A DNA stretch of 64,000 nucleotides from Onchocerca lupi. Taxonomy: Eukaryota > Nematoda > Chromadorea > Rhabditida > Onchocercidae. The notes below the pieces were generated by a model. The model saw nothing but the letters and a program-made list of their open reading frames with translations. It was not told where the DNA came from and made no database searches. The stretch spans positions 1 to 64,000 of the forward strand of contig JAOVVO010000017.1 of NCBI GenBank assembly GCA_028564675.1. The letters are read 5' to 3'. The position numbers and the translations under genes are program-made. Positions 62,788-64,000 of the stretch are shown here, piece after piece; position 1 is the stretch's first letter, and each line of letters begins with the position of its first letter.

Positions 62788-64000
62788 CTAAAGTTTTCCA
62801 TCAGATTACAAAATCATTTTTTATTAATTAATTAAGCTTTAAATTTTGTTAAGAGATGCAAATCTTTTCCTCTTATCCCTTTCTTTTTCTTTTTTTTGCC
62901 TAATAAAATTGTCGATAATTTGTTTGTTTATTCACATATTTGATTTTCATATGTAAATCTTAATTTCGAAAAGTGTTAAAATTTTATTACTTATCTTTGA
63001 ATGAATAGATGTATATCTATAATTACTCGTTTGTTTCATTATTATTATAGTAAATTTTTTAGTGCTGAAATTTTTCATATCAAAAAGAAAATCTTATTTT
63101 ACGACTATTCAGAATTTTTCAATAAATTTTTTTTAACAAATATATTAAAAAACTGCAATATGCTGCAAATATGTTAAAAATTGCAAATATGTTCAATTTT
63201 GCTACAATTAAGAAAACAGCTTGGTTGGTACAATTATAATTTAGTTGATTAAAATTCATTTCATTTTTTCATATTTTTTTCTCTTTTTTTTCTTTGCCAT
63301 CAAATTCTTAAAGAAAAAGGCAATTATCGTGTTTTGATAAACAAATCGCAAAAGTTTCAATGGTAATTAATGTTGACATTGGTTGTAAAAGAAAAAAGCA
63401 AAATGTATGTGATTGAAAGGAAGAATGAAATATTTTAATTGGGGAATTATCTAGTAAAAAAATGCTGTTGAACCTTTTATATTTGAAATTTTAAAAAATC
63501 ATCGTTACTCAAATAAAAGAATAATTAGTACTTTGTTAAATTTAATGAAATTTTAGAGCCAATTAGTGTATGAATTATCGATTTGACATTCATAGTAGCG
63601 CTTTAACAAACTAATATCTCATTATTTTGTTAATAATATCTCCTTTAATTAATTATTTATTTAGCAAACTTTGTGCTTACATTTTTCTTTTTTTTTTTCT
63701 TTTTTCTTTTTTTTTTTTTTTTTTTTCTTACAATTTCCTGAACATTGTTAATTTTCTCTCAACATTATTTGACATATGAGCTGTAAATTTTGAAGACTAT
63801 GGTAAATGTAAAATGATAATTTATGTGTAAATTTGAAATTTTTAGTCAGCTAGATGATTAGACAAAAAATCTTTGTGATCACTTTTCAGAACAATGAAAT
63901 GATTTATTTGCATTGCAGCTGTCACATCTATACGCTTTAAAAAATTTTTAAACTGTCTTTTCTTTTTAGGTTAAAATTTATTCTATTTTATTTATGCTAA
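62788..64000. other. Probable long intron or upstream flank of the GILT gene
   Basis: AT-rich, with T tracts near 63692 and 63710-63727. Searched for a CxxC-encoding exon on the minus strand without success. Short repeats of TTGCAAATATGTT occur at about 63150-63195. Confidence 0.5.

Overview
This is a strongly AT-rich eukaryotic window with short, intron-split genes. It reads as a parasitic nematode, most likely a filarial or other spirurid worm. The main support is a nematode-type 5S rRNA gene (48995-49112) followed 95 bp downstream, in the same orientation, by a spliced-leader (SL1-type) RNA gene (49208-49307), an arrangement known from filarial worms. Other support is a nematode DB-module secreted protein, a Fer-type SH2 kinase of the kind expanded in nematodes, and splice acceptors ending in TTTCAG directly before start codons. 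Gene models were assembled by hand by matching splice sites and codon phase; none is backed by transcripts.

Left part (1-14.2 kb): the 3' end of an unrecognised gene (403-1094, +), a small two-exon coiled-coil gene (1568-2337, +), a seven-exon 3-beta-hydroxysteroid-dehydrogenase-like gene (5286-8446, -), and a secreted DB-module protein (13149-14180, +). A Helitron-like short repeat sits inside an intron of the dehydrogenase gene (6331-6648), with a second copy at 15580-15770. A perfect 66-bp inverted repeat lies at 4450-4592.

Middle (14.2-37 kb): about 9.7 kb with no supported gene, then a rhodopsin-family GPCR (23917-27046, +) and an SH2 tyrosine kinase with most of its exons visible (28665-32379, +). 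Next is a seven-exon transcription factor gene on the minus strand (33960-36926) that appears to encode two separate bZIP domains in one protein, the most unusual architecture in the window.

Right part (37-64 kb): a gene-poor 10-kb stretch with palindromes and degenerate tandem repeats; a frameshifted coding island (47063-47364, -); a decayed copy of the 3' end of the proteasome gene rpn-9 (about 47960-48211); the 5S/SL RNA pair; several coding-like scraps (49.3-51.1 kb); a small two-exon gene (52940-53340, -); the full eight-exon rpn-9/PSMD13 gene (54518-57984, -); a divergent five-exon coiled-coil gene that may be the Mis12-complex subunit DSN1 (59127-61149, +); and the last two exons of a GILT-type thiol reductase (62113-62787, -).

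The genes do not form an obvious pathway. They are a mixture of housekeeping (proteasome, probable kinetochore), signalling (GPCR, tyrosine kinase, bZIP) and secretory or lysosomal (DB protein, GILT) functions, typical of an ordinary stretch of nematode chromosome.
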